DNA of 55,936 bases from an uncultured Ruminococcus sp. (GTDB lineage: Bacteria > Bacillota > Clostridia > Oscillospirales > Acutalibacteraceae): positions 1 through 55,936 of the forward strand of contig CACYPH010000009.1 of assembly GCA_902776185.1 (NCBI GenBank), given 5' to 3'. The notes under the pieces were generated by a model that saw only the letters and a program-made list of their open reading frames with translations, ran no database searches and had not been told where the DNA came from. This document shows, one piece after another, positions 1 through 8,239 of this stretch. Position numbers and translations under genes: made by a program. How positions within the stretch are numbered: position 1 is the first letter of the stretch; every line of letters begins with the position of its first letter.

Positions 1-92
1 CACGATACAAACCTTGGGAGTCGCTTTTGAGTTCGTCGGTAACTACGCCTCGGTGGACTTTCACCACAGAGCATTGATATGCCCGTCATACC

Positions 93-136
93 AAAAAGAG
101 AGATACTGACAATTAAGTCGGTACCTCTCTTTTTTA
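93..136. terminator. Hairpin terminator at left edge
   Basis: Inverted repeat AAAAAGAGAG-TAC / GTA-CTCTCTTTTT with A- and T-runs on both sides, so it could end transcripts from either strand. The 92 bases before it are too short to assign to a gene. Between it and the stop of the metallopeptidase gene (183) there is only a low-complexity stretch with repeated ACTCCTAACT/CTCACTCC words. Confidence 0.6.
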
Positions 137-182
137 TGTTCTTTGGAGTGAGAACAACTCCTAACTTCTCACTCCTAACTCC

Positions 183-560
183 TCACTTGATCGTAAACCC
201 CTTGCGCTTTAAGTATTCGCTGATGCGCTCGTCGTCGTAGTAGATCAGGTCGTCTGCGCCGGCGAGGAACTCGTTATGGTGGCGTACCTCGTGGACGAGG
301 GTTTTGCGTAGGATCTCGCGGTACTGGTCGAGCGTTTTGTTCGGAAATACGCGGATGATACTGCCGTAGTAGATCTTGATCGACCTGCCGAGGTTGTCGC
401 GCGTATACACGCCCAGTATGTACAGATCGTTGTCCTGGGCGTAGGGATGCAGGCGGCTTTCATCGCGCAGGATGATTCCGCCGTTTAATTCACGGTAGAG
501 TTCAAGGGGCAGGCTGTCGGCGATCTCGTCGAGGAGATTGCCGCATTCTTCGTAGGTCAT
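183..560 (-). CDS. Zincin-like metallopeptidase family protein
   Basis: A 125-residue protein with an HExxH zinc-binding motif (VHEVRHHNEF, near residues 89-98), the signature of the small bacterial zincin-like metallopeptidase family (PF06262 type). Length fits that family. The substrate is not known. No signal peptide or membrane segment is seen, so it is probably cytoplasmic. It is the last gene after dnaG and rpoD on the same strand. The 36 bases between rpoD and this gene are a tandem TTGGTAGTTGG-like simple repeat, and no Shine-Dalgarno sequence is visible before the ATG, so its translation signal is unclear. Confidence 0.8.
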   Translation of the reverse strand: MTYEECGNLLDEIADSLPLELYRELNGGIILRDESRLHPYAQDNDLYILGVYTRDNLGRSIKIYYGSIIRVFPNKTLDQYREILRKTLVHEVRHHNEFLAGADDLIYYDDERISEYLKRKGFTIK

Positions 561-597
561 AACAATAGTTGGTAGTTGGTGGTTGGTGGTTGGTGGT
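561..597. repeat. Simple TTGG/TAGTTGG repeat between genes
   Basis: Tandem copies of a degenerate TAGTTGG/TGGTTGG word fill the space between rpoD and the metallopeptidase gene. Similar stretches lie before recG (about 15897-15925) and before the LeuA-like gene (about 30287-30320). Confidence 0.7.
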
Positions 598-1712
598 TAG
601 TCAAGGAAGTCCTTCAGTTTCTTGGAGCGGGACGGGTGGCGGAGCTTTCTCAGCGCCTTCGCCTCGATCTGACGGATACGCTCACGGGTGACGTTGAATT
701 CCTTGCCGACTTCCTCGAGGGTACGGCTTCTGCCGTCCTCAAGTCCGAAGCGCAGTCTTAAGACCTTTTCCTCACGGGGGGTCAGGGTATCCAGTACCTC
801 CATGAGCTGTTCGCGCAGCATCGTGTGGGATGCAGCGTCTGCGGGCGCGGGAGCGTCGTCATCGGGGATGAAGTCGCCCAGATGGCTGTCCTCTTCCTCA
901 CCGATCGGGGTCTCGAGCGAAACGGGTTCCTGGGCGACGCGCATGATCTCGCGCACCTTATCGACCGGCATATTCAGCTCCTCAGCGATCTCGTCCGCAG
1001 ACGGCTCGTGACCGTTCTGGTGGAGAAGCTGTGAGGAAACCTTCTTGACCTTGTTGATGGTCTCGACCATGTGGACGGGGATGCGGATGGTACGCGCCTG
1101 ATCCGCGATCGCACGGGTGATCGCCTGACGGATCCACCATGTCGCATAGGTGGAGAACTTGAAGCCCTTGGTGTAGTCGAATTTTTCGACCGCCTTGATC
1201 AGACCGAGGTTGCCCTCCTGGATCAGATCGAGGAAATGCATACCGCGTCCGAGGTAACGCTTTGCGATACTGACGACCAGTCGCAGGTTGGCTTCGGAGA
1301 GGCGTTTCTTGGCGGAAACGTCGCCCTCGGAGATACGGATCGCAAGCTCGACCTCCTCCTCGGGGGTGAGCAGCGGTACGCGGCCGATCTCCTTGAGGTA
1401 GACCTTGACGGGGTCGTCGACCGAGATATTCTCTGTGGATTCGACAGATTCAGAGCCGGATGTTGTGGAAACATCCTCGCCGTTTTCGGTGATATTCAGA
1501 CCCTCGAGCGAGAGATCCTCCTCGATGTCGGTCTCAACGATCTCGATACCCGCCTGCTCGAGCGCATCATAGAGTTTTTCGAGCTGTTCGGGGTCGATAT
1601 CCATCTCGCCGATCGCGTCCAGAATGTCCTGGTTGGTGATATTGCCCTTCGCCTTACCGAGGTCTGTCAGCTCCTTGACGAGATTTTTCTTGTCTGATAC
1701 AGGTGCAGCCAT
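597..1712 (-). CDS. rpoD: RNA polymerase primary sigma factor SigA/RpoD
   Basis: A 371-residue housekeeping sigma-70 that directs RNA polymerase to promoters of the TTGACA-N17-TATAAT type, many of which occur in this window. Visible parts: an acidic N-terminal region 1.1-like segment, region 1.2 ([16 protein letters not shown]), region 2 with the -10 recognition/melting helix ([20 protein letters not shown]), region 3 and region 4 with the helix-turn-helix ([20 protein letters not shown]). The start chosen is the ATG at 1712, preceded by AGGAAG at 7 bases; an in-frame TTG six bases upstream is less well placed. It follows dnaG by 68 bases, the usual macromolecular-synthesis order. Confidence 0.97.
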   Translation of the reverse strand: MAAPVSDKKNLVKELTDLGKAKGNITNQDILDAIGEMDIDPEQLEKLYDALEQAGIEIVETDIEEDLSLEGLNITENGEDVSTTSGSESVESTENISVDDPVKVYLKEIGRVPLLTPEEEVELAIRISEGDVSAKKRLSEANLRLVVSIAKRYLGRGMHFLDLIQEGNLGLIKAVEKFDYTKGFKFSTYATWWIRQAITRAIADQARTIRIPVHMVETINKVKKVSSQLLHQNGHEPSADEIAEELNMPVDKVREIMRVAQEPVSLETPIGEEEDSHLGDFIPDDDAPAPADAASHTMLREQLMEVLDTLTPREEKVLRLRFGLEDGRSRTLEEVGKEFNVTRERIRQIEAKALRKLRHPSRSKKLKDFLD

Positions 1713-1780
1713 AATCAAACTTCCTTTCCTTCCAATATTCTATGTTGGGGATGATGACCGAATTGATGTTCGCTGATGCT

Positions 1781-3547
1781 TTACTTCTTCTGCTCCGCGA
1801 GCTTTTTGAGATACGCGTCCAGATCGTCAGCAGAAGCATTCGCGATATCGCGGGAGGTCAGCTTTGAGCCTTCCGCCAAAATGATACTGATATATTCATC
1901 CAGCGCCTGAGGGGTCGAGCCGATGCTGCTGTAGGAATTGACGATGCGGTAGATCTTCGACACCTCGTCGGCGGTGAAATCGGCAGAGACCGAGGTCATC
2001 GGTTCCTGACCGTTTTTGATTCTTTTATAGAAATATACATAGAGCTTGCGGTTAAACTCGGTGATGAAATTTTCGGGCTTCAAATTGCCGTCGATATGCC
2101 CGAGCTTGTCCGGATTGTTGATCAGAAACGCGATGAGGTTTTCCTCCGCGGTCACAGCGCGCAGGTTGTCGGCGTGCTGGGGATTGACGCGGTCGTCGCG
2201 TGCGGAGAGATCGCGCTGGATCTTCTTGAAATTCTCTTTGCGCCGAGCGGAGGTCTTGCGCCGTGTCAGGCGGTTTACCTGCTCCATGATAGACGGCTTT
2301 GCGACGTCGGTCTCGTCGGCGAGCTTCGAGGCGTAGATATCGCGCTCCATGGGGTTGTCAAGCTCACTGAGCAATTTGACTCCCTCGTTGAGATAACCGA
2401 GCCTGCCCTGCGGGGTGGTCATATCAAAGCCGGATCGCAGCTGATACATCCGGTACTCGACGTCGTTGCCGCTGCTCTCGAGCAGGTTTTTGAACGCGGC
2501 GTGACCCTTGTCGCCGTGGCGGCGGATGAATTCGTCGGGGTCTTTGCCGTCGGGGATGCGCAGGACGCGCACCACCAGTCCCGCGCTGCGCAGGATGCTG
2601 ATCGCGCGGGCGGTCGCCTTTTGACCGGCTTCGTCCGCATCGTAGCAGACGATGACCTCGTCGCAGTAGCGCTTTAAGAGCGTCGCCTGATCCATGGTCA
2701 GCGCAGTGCCGAGGGTCGCGATCGCCTGGGTAAAGCCCGCCTGATTCAGTGAGATGACGTCCATATAGCCCTCGCAGAGGATAAAGGCGCGCGACTTGCT
2801 GTTCTTCGCGTTATTCAGCGAAAAGAGGTTGTAGCTTTTATTAAAAACGATGGTGTCGGAGGTGTTGAGGTATTTCGGCTTTTGATCGGTCATGATGCGC
2901 CCGCCGAAGGCAATCACGTTGCCGCGCACATCGATGATCGGGAACATGACGCGGTTATAAAAGCGGTCGACCACTCCCCTGCCCGAGCGGGATTTGAACA
3001 CCAGATTCGCGGCGATCAGCTCCGCTTCGGTAAAGCCTTTCGAAAGCAGATAATCGCCGAGCGAAAAACGGGAATCCGGAGCAAAGCCCAGTCCGAAATG
3101 ACGGATGGTCGTGTCGGCAAGTCCCCTGCCCCTGAGATACGCCAGTCCCTCTGCCCCCTCGCGTTCGCCGAGCTTTTGGTAAAAGAAGCGCGCCGCCTCG
3201 CGGTTGGCTTCATAGATACGCGTCCTCAGCCGCGACATCGAGTCGTCGTAGTCATCCTCGGGCATGGACATTCCAGCGCGCTGGGCGAGGAATTTGACCG
3301 CCTCGAGGTAGTCGAGATTCTCGATCTTCATGATGAAGGTGATGACGTCGCCGCCCGTCCCGCAGCCGAAGCAATAGAACGAGCCGTTCTCGGTGTAGAT
3401 GTTGAAGGAAGGGGTTTTTTCGCCGTGGAACGGACAAAGTCCGACCAGATTGCGGCCGCGGCGCTTTAACTGCATATAAGAAGCCGCCAGCTCGCCGAGG
3501 TCGTTGCGATATTTGACCTCGCTGATAAAATCATCCGATAAACGCAT
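1781..3547 (-). CDS. dnaG: DNA primase DnaG
   Basis: Makes RNA primers at the replication fork. The 588 residues show the N-terminal CHC2 zinc-binding domain (CPFH...FYCFGCGTGGDVITF, residues about 38-68), then the TOPRIM catalytic core (ILCEGYMDVISL; later CYDADEAGQKA), and a C-terminal helicase-binding-like region. Length matches bacterial DnaG. The ATG at 3547 is preceded by GAGAAAGAGAG. It heads the dnaG-rpoD-metallopeptidase cluster. Confidence 0.97.
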   Translation of the reverse strand: MRLSDDFISEVKYRNDLGELAASYMQLKRRGRNLVGLCPFHGEKTPSFNIYTENGSFYCFGCGTGGDVITFIMKIENLDYLEAVKFLAQRAGMSMPEDDYDDSMSRLRTRIYEANREAARFFYQKLGEREGAEGLAYLRGRGLADTTIRHFGLGFAPDSRFSLGDYLLSKGFTEAELIAANLVFKSRSGRGVVDRFYNRVMFPIIDVRGNVIAFGGRIMTDQKPKYLNTSDTIVFNKSYNLFSLNNAKNSKSRAFILCEGYMDVISLNQAGFTQAIATLGTALTMDQATLLKRYCDEVIVCYDADEAGQKATARAISILRSAGLVVRVLRIPDGKDPDEFIRRHGDKGHAAFKNLLESSGNDVEYRMYQLRSGFDMTTPQGRLGYLNEGVKLLSELDNPMERDIYASKLADETDVAKPSIMEQVNRLTRRKTSARRKENFKKIQRDLSARDDRVNPQHADNLRAVTAEENLIAFLINNPDKLGHIDGNLKPENFITEFNRKLYVYFYKRIKNGQEPMTSVSADFTADEVSKIYRIVNSYSSIGSTPQALDEYISIILAEGSKLTSRDIANASADDLDAYLKKLAEQKK

Positions 3548-3633
3548 ATTTCTCTCTTTCTCGGGAAATTCTCCCGGTTCGTCCGATCTGTACTAACATA
3601 CCTGTATTCATTCGGATACTCACTTCGTTCGGA

Positions 3634-3689
3634 CAATGATGCAATTCCTCAGTCGGCGATGCCGACAGCTCCTTTTACCAAAAGGAGCC
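3634..3689. repeat. Two-hairpin dispersed repeat, copy 1
   Basis: Hairpin TCGGC-gat-GCCGA followed by hairpin CTCCTTTT-acc-AAAAGGAG, after a conserved GCAATTCCTCAG. It lies 92 bases past the stop of the YigZ gene. Confidence 0.85.
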
Positions 3690-3781
3690 AAATCACAAGT
3701 CTTCCAAGTATTATTTACGCAAAAATCGGGGAATATCCTTTTTCTTGCCAAATTTTTTTCAAAATAATGGGTATCGCGGGT

Positions 3782-4402
3782 TTATTGCGCGAAAAAACGC
3801 TCGTCGGCGACCTGAGCCTGCACTTTTCCCGAGCTTTCCTCGCTGAGCGCCTTATTAAAAGCGGCAAGGCGGTCGGTCGGCAGGTGGAAGGTGACGGTGA
3901 CATCGTCGGCAAAAACCGAATCGTCAGCCGTGCCGTCGTATCGCGCGATTAGGGACGGGAGCTTGCCGTAGAGCGTATAGGAACAGCGAACCGTACAGAC
4001 CGAGCAGAGGGTCATCACACACTCGCCCGCCGCGTCGATCCCCGCCTTAGCCGAGGCGGAATACGCGCGCACCAAGCCGCCTGCGCCGAGGAGCGTGCCG
4101 CCGAAATAGCGGGTCACCACGACGACACAGTCGGTGATATCGCGCTTGCGGATCGCGTCCAGCACGGGGATGCCGGCAGTACCCTGAGGCTCGTTATCGT
4201 CGCTGTAGCGCGAGATACCCTCGCCGCGGATCACGTAGGCATAGACGTTATGGGTCGCGTCCCAATGTTTCGATTTGATTTCGTTGATAAAAGCGACCGC
4301 TTCCTCCTGCGTCTTGACAGGCTTGACATAGCCGATAAAGCGCGAACGCTTTTCGACAAGCTCTGCGGAGGCGGGCTTTTTGACAGTCGTATAAGTTGTC
4401 AT
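3782..4402 (-). CDS. YigZ/IMPACT family protein (UPF0029)
   Basis: A 206-residue YigZ-type protein. The N-terminal IMPACT fold is recognised by KSRFIGYVKPV-like start, the KHWDATHNVYAYV segment, DDNEPQGTAG and VVVTRYFGGTLLGAGGLVRAY; a second ferredoxin-like domain follows. Eukaryotic IMPACT regulates GCN2, but the bacterial role is not established. The gene stands alone between two dispersed repeats. No strong Shine-Dalgarno is seen before the ATG. Confidence 0.9.
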   Translation of the reverse strand: MTTYTTVKKPASAELVEKRSRFIGYVKPVKTQEEAVAFINEIKSKHWDATHNVYAYVIRGEGISRYSDDNEPQGTAGIPVLDAIRKRDITDCVVVVTRYFGGTLLGAGGLVRAYSASAKAGIDAAGECVMTLCSVCTVRCSYTLYGKLPSLIARYDGTADDSVFADDVTVTFHLPTDRLAAFNKALSEESSGKVQAQVADERFFAQ

Positions 4403-4424
4403 AGCATAAGCAAAAATGGGTGAT

Positions 4425-4515
4425 CGTCCGACGCAAGCGTCAGACGATGATACTGCAATTCCTCAGTCAGCCTGACGCAAGCGTCCGCTGACAGCTCCTT
4501 TTACCAAAAGGAGCC
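4425..4515. repeat. Two-hairpin dispersed repeat, copy 2
   Basis: Contains TCAGC / GCTGA arms with a longer loop that repeats GACGCAAGCGTC, then CTCCTTTT-acc-AAAAGGAG. It sits just beyond the rpmE terminator. Confidence 0.8.
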
Positions 4516-4528
4516 CATAGTGAAAATT

Positions 4529-4552
4529 AAGGCGGTACTGCTGTACCGCCTT
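4529..4552 (-). terminator. rpmE terminator
   Basis: Perfect stem GGCGGTAC-agca-GTACCGCC on the minus strand followed by TTAATTTT, 15 bases after the rpmE stop. Confidence 0.75.
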
Positions 4553-4567
4553 ATGCTCGGAAACATA

Positions 4568-4768
4568 TTACTCCATGTTGAAGCGCTTCTTGAAGCGATC
4601 GACGCGACCGCCTGTATCGACGAGCTTCTGCTTTCCGGTAAAGAAAGGATGGCACTTGGAGCAAATTTCAACACGGATATCCTTCTTGGTGGAGCCGGTC
4701 TCGATAACATTACCGCAAGCGCAGGTAATGGTAGTCTGGCCATAGTTAGGATGGATCTTTTCCTGCAT
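4568..4768 (-). CDS. rpmE: 50S ribosomal protein L31
   Basis: A 66-residue ribosomal protein of the large subunit. It is the zinc-binding (C+) type: CACGN near residue 16 and [13 protein letters not shown] near residues 36-48. The ATG at 4768 is used because AGAGGTGA stands 5 bases upstream; the open frame extends 14 codons further but without a ribosome site. Monocistronic, with its own promoter and terminator. Confidence 0.96.
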   Translation of the reverse strand: MQEKIHPNYGQTTITCACGNVIETGSTKKDIRVEICSKCHPFFTGKQKLVDTGGRVDRFKKRFNME

Positions 4769-4822
4769 TTGATTCACCTCTTTCACATATATACATACGT
4801 TATTAGACACGTTAACGGATTA

Positions 4823-4851
4823 ATTATACATCAACGTTTTCTAAAATGCAA
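4823..4851 (-). promoter_or_regulatory. Sigma-A promoter for rpmE
   Basis: Minus-strand TTGCAT, 17-base spacer, TATAAT, about 55 bases before the rpmE start. Confidence 0.75.
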
Positions 4852-4926
4852 GCCTTTTTTTCATTTTATTTCAAATCATCACTACGGTCGCCTAAGGTAG
4901 GGTCAATCTCCACTTATGATCAAGTT

Positions 4927-4997
4927 ACTCCCTACGGTCAAACAAGCATACAATTCCTCAGTCGCCATAGCGACAGCTCCCTTTACCAAAGGGAGCC
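4927..4997. repeat. Two-hairpin dispersed repeat, copy 3
   Basis: Arms TCGC-cata-GCGA, then CTCCCTTT-acc-AAAGGGAG. Its last base is 2 bases from the stop codon of the VanY-like gene. Confidence 0.85.
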
Positions 4998-4999
4998 GA

Positions 5000-5794
5000 T
5001 TATTGAAACGACATATATGACACATAGGCGTCAAAGCTCATGTTATAAGCGCGGATATTGTAGGCGTTTTCGACGCCGACATAGCGGAACAGATTCGGGG
5101 TATAGGAAAGTCCGCCGACGTTCTCTTTTTCGGGATAGCGCAGGATAAATCCGTAGTTGACCGCGTTGCGGATCAGCCACTTGAGCGTATTCCCATCAGC
5201 AAAAGCGCCCTTCTCCTTATCGTCAAAGCGGATCAGCAGACCGGTCTGCTGTTCGCTCTCACCCTCGCGCGGGGTGGTGCGCTTGACCTGCGCCTCTGCC
5301 TTGACCAGCGTCATCTTAGATTTTTTCAGGTACTCCTGCACCGCAGTGTCGTAGCGTTCCTTTTGTTCTTTATAAGAAATATAGCCTTCGGTCACAGTCA
5401 GCGGATAGCCTGCCGCCTCTGCGTCTGCAAGGAGTTTTTCGAGATCATCTGTCATCTGCGGCGAGACCTTGACGCCGTTGAAATCTGTCAGCTCAGGGAC
5501 ATAGTCCGCGGTGAGCGGATAGGCAGGGCTGACGACAGTCAATAGCATCGGATCGGATTCCTTCGCCTCGGTCGGCTCTGAGGAGGAGATGATCGTCTTT
5601 TTCTCGGCGGCGCTTTTCTCGTAGCTTTTGTAGCCGAAGAAGATCCCGACCGCCAGCACCGCGAGCATGACGATAGGAAGGATAAAGAGCAGAGCGCGCT
5701 GGGTCTCGAGCTTTTTTTCCTCTCTGAGCTTTTGCTCCTCAAAAGAGCCGCGGTTCAATTTATACGGTTTGAGCTTTCTTCTGCGACGTTTCAA
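5000..5794 (-). CDS. VanY-like (M15B) protein lacking zinc ligands
   Basis: A 264-residue membrane-anchored protein: basic N-terminus, one membrane segment (about 33-54), linker, then a D-alanyl-D-alanine carboxypeptidase fold of the VanY/M15B type. Family landmarks remain: EGYISYKEQKERYD, WLIRNAVNYGFILRYPEKE and the final RYVG. The catalytic residues do not. The usual SEHQTGLAxD is SEQQTGLLIRF (Gln182 for the His ligand, Arg189 for the Asp ligand) and the usual EPWHxRYVG is TPNLFRYVG (Thr232 for the Glu base, Leu235 for the His ligand). It is probably not a zinc peptidase and may bind cell wall instead. The start is TTG, with AGGGAGTAA, supplied by the neighbouring repeat, as ribosome site. 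Confidence 0.85.
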   Translation of the reverse strand: MKRRRRKLKPYKLNRGSFEEQKLREEKKLETQRALLFILPIVMLAVLAVGIFFGYKSYEKSAAEKKTIISSSEPTEAKESDPMLLTVVSPAYPLTADYVPELTDFNGVKVSPQMTDDLEKLLADAEAAGYPLTVTEGYISYKEQKERYDTAVQEYLKKSKMTLVKAEAQVKRTTPREGESEQQTGLLIRFDDKEKGAFADGNTLKWLIRNAVNYGFILRYPEKENVGGLSYTPNLFRYVGVENAYNIRAYNMSFDAYVSYMSFQ

Positions 5795-5796
5795 TA

Positions 5797-5872
5797 TGGT
5801 TACTCCCTATGGTCGAACAATCCTGCAATTCCTCACCCGCTTACGCGGGAGCTCCCTTTACCAAAGGGAGCC
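5797..5872. repeat. Two-hairpin dispersed repeat, copy 4
   Basis: Arms CCCGC-tta-GCGGG (read as CCCGCTTACGCGGG), then CTCCCTTT-acc-AAAGGGAG. It ends 4 bases from the thrS stop codon, and its other end (TACTCCCTATGGTCG) provides the ribosome site of the following VanY-like gene. Confidence 0.85.
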
Positions 5873-5876
5873 TTAA

Positions 5877-7820
5877 TTATTTGATCGCCTTGGTATCGAT
5901 CTCTTCCTTGGTGAGCTTGATGAAGTCCTCGAGCGACATCGAACCCATATCGCCGTCCTTGCGGTGGCGGATGGATACGGTGTTGTTCTCGATATCCTTG
6001 TCGCCGATGACGACCATGTACGGGATCTTCTGGAGCTGAGCCTCGCGGATCTTATAACCGATCTTCTCGGATCTGTCGTCGACTTCGACGCGCATACCGA
6101 GGTCATCGAGCGTCTTCTTGATCTCATAGATACGGTCGAGATGACGGTCGGCGATCGGCAGCAGCTTGACCTGTACGGGCGCGAGCCACAGCGGGAATGC
6201 GCCGGCGTACTTTTCGATCAGCAGTGCGAGGGTGCGCTCGTAGCAGCCGATAGAGGTGCGGTGGATGATATAGGGGTTCTTCTTGACGCCGTCGCGGTCG
6301 ACATATTCCATGCCGAATTTTTCGGCGATCATCGGGTCGATCTGGATGGTGATGAGGGTATCCTCTTTGCCGAAAACGTTTTTGATCTGGATATCGAGCT
6401 TCGGACCGTAGAACGCGGCTTCGCCGATACCGATCTTGTATTCAACGCCGAGGTCGTCGAGGATCTTGCCCATCATGCCCTGGACCTCGTTCCACTCCTC
6501 CTCGGTACCGATGTACTTCTCGCGGTCATCGGGATCCCACTGGGAGAAGCGGTAGCTGACGTCGTCGTCAAGGCCGAGGGTCTTGAGGCAATACATCGCA
6601 AGCTCCAGACAATGAGCGAATTCGCCCTCGAGCTGTTCGGGGGTACACATGAGGTGACCCTCGGAGATCGTGAACTGGCGAAGACGGATCAGACCGTGCA
6701 TCTCGCCGGACGCCTCGTTGCGGAACAGGGTCGAGGTTTCGTTCAGGCGCATCGGCAGGTCGCGGTAGCTTCTGCCGCGGTTGAGATAAGCCTGATACTG
6801 GAACGGACAGGTCATCGGGCGCAGGGCGTAGACCTCATCGTCCTTCTCCTCGTCGCCGAGGACAAACATGCCGTCCTTATAATGATCCCAGTGGCCGCTG
6901 ATCTTATAGAGATCGGATTTTGCCATGAAGGGAGTTTTGGTAAGCTGCCAGCCGTTCTTTTGCTCCAGATCCTCTACAAAGCGCTGGAGAAGCTGGATGA
7001 TGCGCGCGCCCTTGGGCAGCATGATCGCAAGTCCCTGACCGATATAATCAACGGTGGTGAAGAGCTCGAGTTCGCGTCCGAGTTTATTATGGTCGCGCTT
7101 CAACGCCTCTTCCCTCTTGGTGATATATTCCTCGAGCATCGAAGCCTTCGGGAACGAAATGCCGTAAACACGGCAGAGCTGTTGATTTTTGCTGTCGCCG
7201 CGCCAGTATGCGCCGGTGCAGTTGGTCAGCTTGAACGCCTTGACGGGTGCGACGGACATCAGGTGAGGACCTGCGCACAGATCAACGAATTCCGCCTGCT
7301 TGTAGAAGCTGATCGGCTCGCCCTTGTCGGCGTGCTCGGAGGCAAGCTCTACCTTGTAGGGTTCTCCCAGCTCCTCGAGGAACGCGATCGCATCTGCGGG
7401 CGCTTTTTCAAAGCGGCTGATCTCGATGCCGGACTTGACGATCTTCTTCATCTCGGCTTCGATCGCGGCGATATCGTCGGCGTCAAAGGGCTTTTTGACG
7501 TCAAAATCATAGTAGAAGCCCTCGTCGATCGACGGGCCAATTGCGAGCTTCGCCTCAGGATACAGACGCTTGACCGCCTGTGCTAAGATATGCGAGGTGG
7601 TGTGCCAGAAAGCCTTTTTGCCGTCCTCGTCGTCAAAGGTCAGCAGCTCGACCTTGCAGTCCGCAGTCAGCTCGGTACGCAGATCGCAGACCTTGCCGTC
7701 GACCAGCGCGGCACAGACGTTCTTGTACAGTCCCATGGAAATGGACTTGGCGATTTCGGCGGGCGTGATGTTCTCGTCAAATTCCTTGACGACGCCGCCT
7801 TTGAGTTCGATGTTAATCAT
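5877..7820 (-). CDS. thrS: Threonyl-tRNA synthetase
   Basis: Charges tRNA-Thr. The 647 residues contain the N-terminal TGS domain (1-62), the editing domain with HTTSHILAQAVKRLYPEAK (His pair) and the later CAGPHL zinc/editing segment, and the class II catalytic core with motif 2 (RNEASGEMHGLIRLRQFTISEGH, here only named by its ends RNEA and EGH) and motif 3 (RTSIGCYERTLALLIE), then the anticodon-binding domain. Full length for the family. ATG at 7820 preceded by GAGGAG. Controlled by a Thr T-box directly upstream. Confidence 0.97.
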   Translation of the reverse strand: MINIELKGGVVKEFDENITPAEIAKSISMGLYKNVCAALVDGKVCDLRTELTADCKVELLTFDDEDGKKAFWHTTSHILAQAVKRLYPEAKLAIGPSIDEGFYYDFDVKKPFDADDIAAIEAEMKKIVKSGIEISRFEKAPADAIAFLEELGEPYKVELASEHADKGEPISFYKQAEFVDLCAGPHLMSVAPVKAFKLTNCTGAYWRGDSKNQQLCRVYGISFPKASMLEEYITKREEALKRDHNKLGRELELFTTVDYIGQGLAIMLPKGARIIQLLQRFVEDLEQKNGWQLTKTPFMAKSDLYKISGHWDHYKDGMFVLGDEEKDDEVYALRPMTCPFQYQAYLNRGRSYRDLPMRLNETSTLFRNEASGEMHGLIRLRQFTISEGHLMCTPEQLEGEFAHCLELAMYCLKTLGLDDDVSYRFSQWDPDDREKYIGTEEEWNEVQGMMGKILDDLGVEYKIGIGEAAFYGPKLDIQIKNVFGKEDTLITIQIDPMIAEKFGMEYVDRDGVKKNPYIIHRTSIGCYERTLALLIEKYAGAFPLWLAPVQVKLLPIADRHLDRIYEIKKTLDDLGMRVEVDDRSEKIGYKIREAQLQKIPYMVVIGDKDIENNTVSIRHRKDGDMGSMSLEDFIKLTKEEIDTKAIK

Positions 7821-7863
7821 ATCTATCTTCTCCTCTTTTCATATTTGTACAAAGTTTGTTGCT

Positions 7864-8095
7864 AAAAAAAGCCCTGATAATTCCCGTACAGAATTATCAG
7901 GGCGTAGTTACGCGGTTCCACCTGAGTTCAGTCATCAATCGATGACCCTCATTGTGCCTTAACGCGGCAGACGTCGCTCCATTTCCTGAGCGATCTCGGG
8001 AGTGGTAATCCGTGATTCATGCGCCGTCTTGCACCGACCGGCGGCTCTCTGAGGCATGGTGGAAACGGATCGTGTCTCCGTCAACGATTGAATAT
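7864..8095 (-). promoter_or_regulatory. T-box riboswitch (Thr) of thrS
   Basis: Reads on the minus strand. T-box sequence AGGTGGAACCGCG (7911-7923), then a terminator stem CCTGATAATT / AATTATCAGG followed by a T-run (7864-7902). Stem I has the GGTCGGTGCAAG apical part; the specifier read as ACC (8004-8006, Thr) lies 6 bases before a GAG. The variable T-box base is A, which pairs with the U discriminator expected of tRNA-Thr. Uncharged tRNA-Thr is expected to favour readthrough into thrS. Confidence 0.93.
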
Positions 8096-8108
8096 TGATA
8101 TTGTTAAT

Positions 8109-8137
8109 AATATAACACTTTGCAGTTAATGTGTCAA
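8109..8137 (-). promoter_or_regulatory. Sigma-A promoter of the thrS T-box unit
   Basis: Minus-strand TTGACA, 17 bases, TATATT, just upstream of the T-box leader. Confidence 0.8.
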
Positions 8138-8162
8138 TACAATAAATCAGTAATTCTTATTC

Positions 8163-8238
8163 GGTTTCTCGCTGTGCTCGAACAATGATGCAATTCCTCA
8201 GTCGGCTTTGCCGACAGCTCCTTTTACCAAAAGGAGCC
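8163..8238. repeat. Two-hairpin dispersed repeat, copy 5
   Basis: Arms TCGGC-ttt-GCCGA, then CTCCTTTT-acc-AAAAGGAG. It ends 1 base from the stop codon of the membrane-protein gene at 8240. Confidence 0.85.
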
Positions 8239-8239
8239 T

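Noticed and set aside
2-109. Open frame from the left edge to a TGA at 107-109
   Set aside because: It has no recognisable domain, and its stop lies inside the terminator stem. It could be the end of a gene outside the window, but nothing supports it.
5964-7586. 540-codon plus-strand open frame opposite thrS
   Set aside because: It is the antisense of a clear thrS gene; G/C-ending codons often leave the opposite strand open. No ribosome site or family match.
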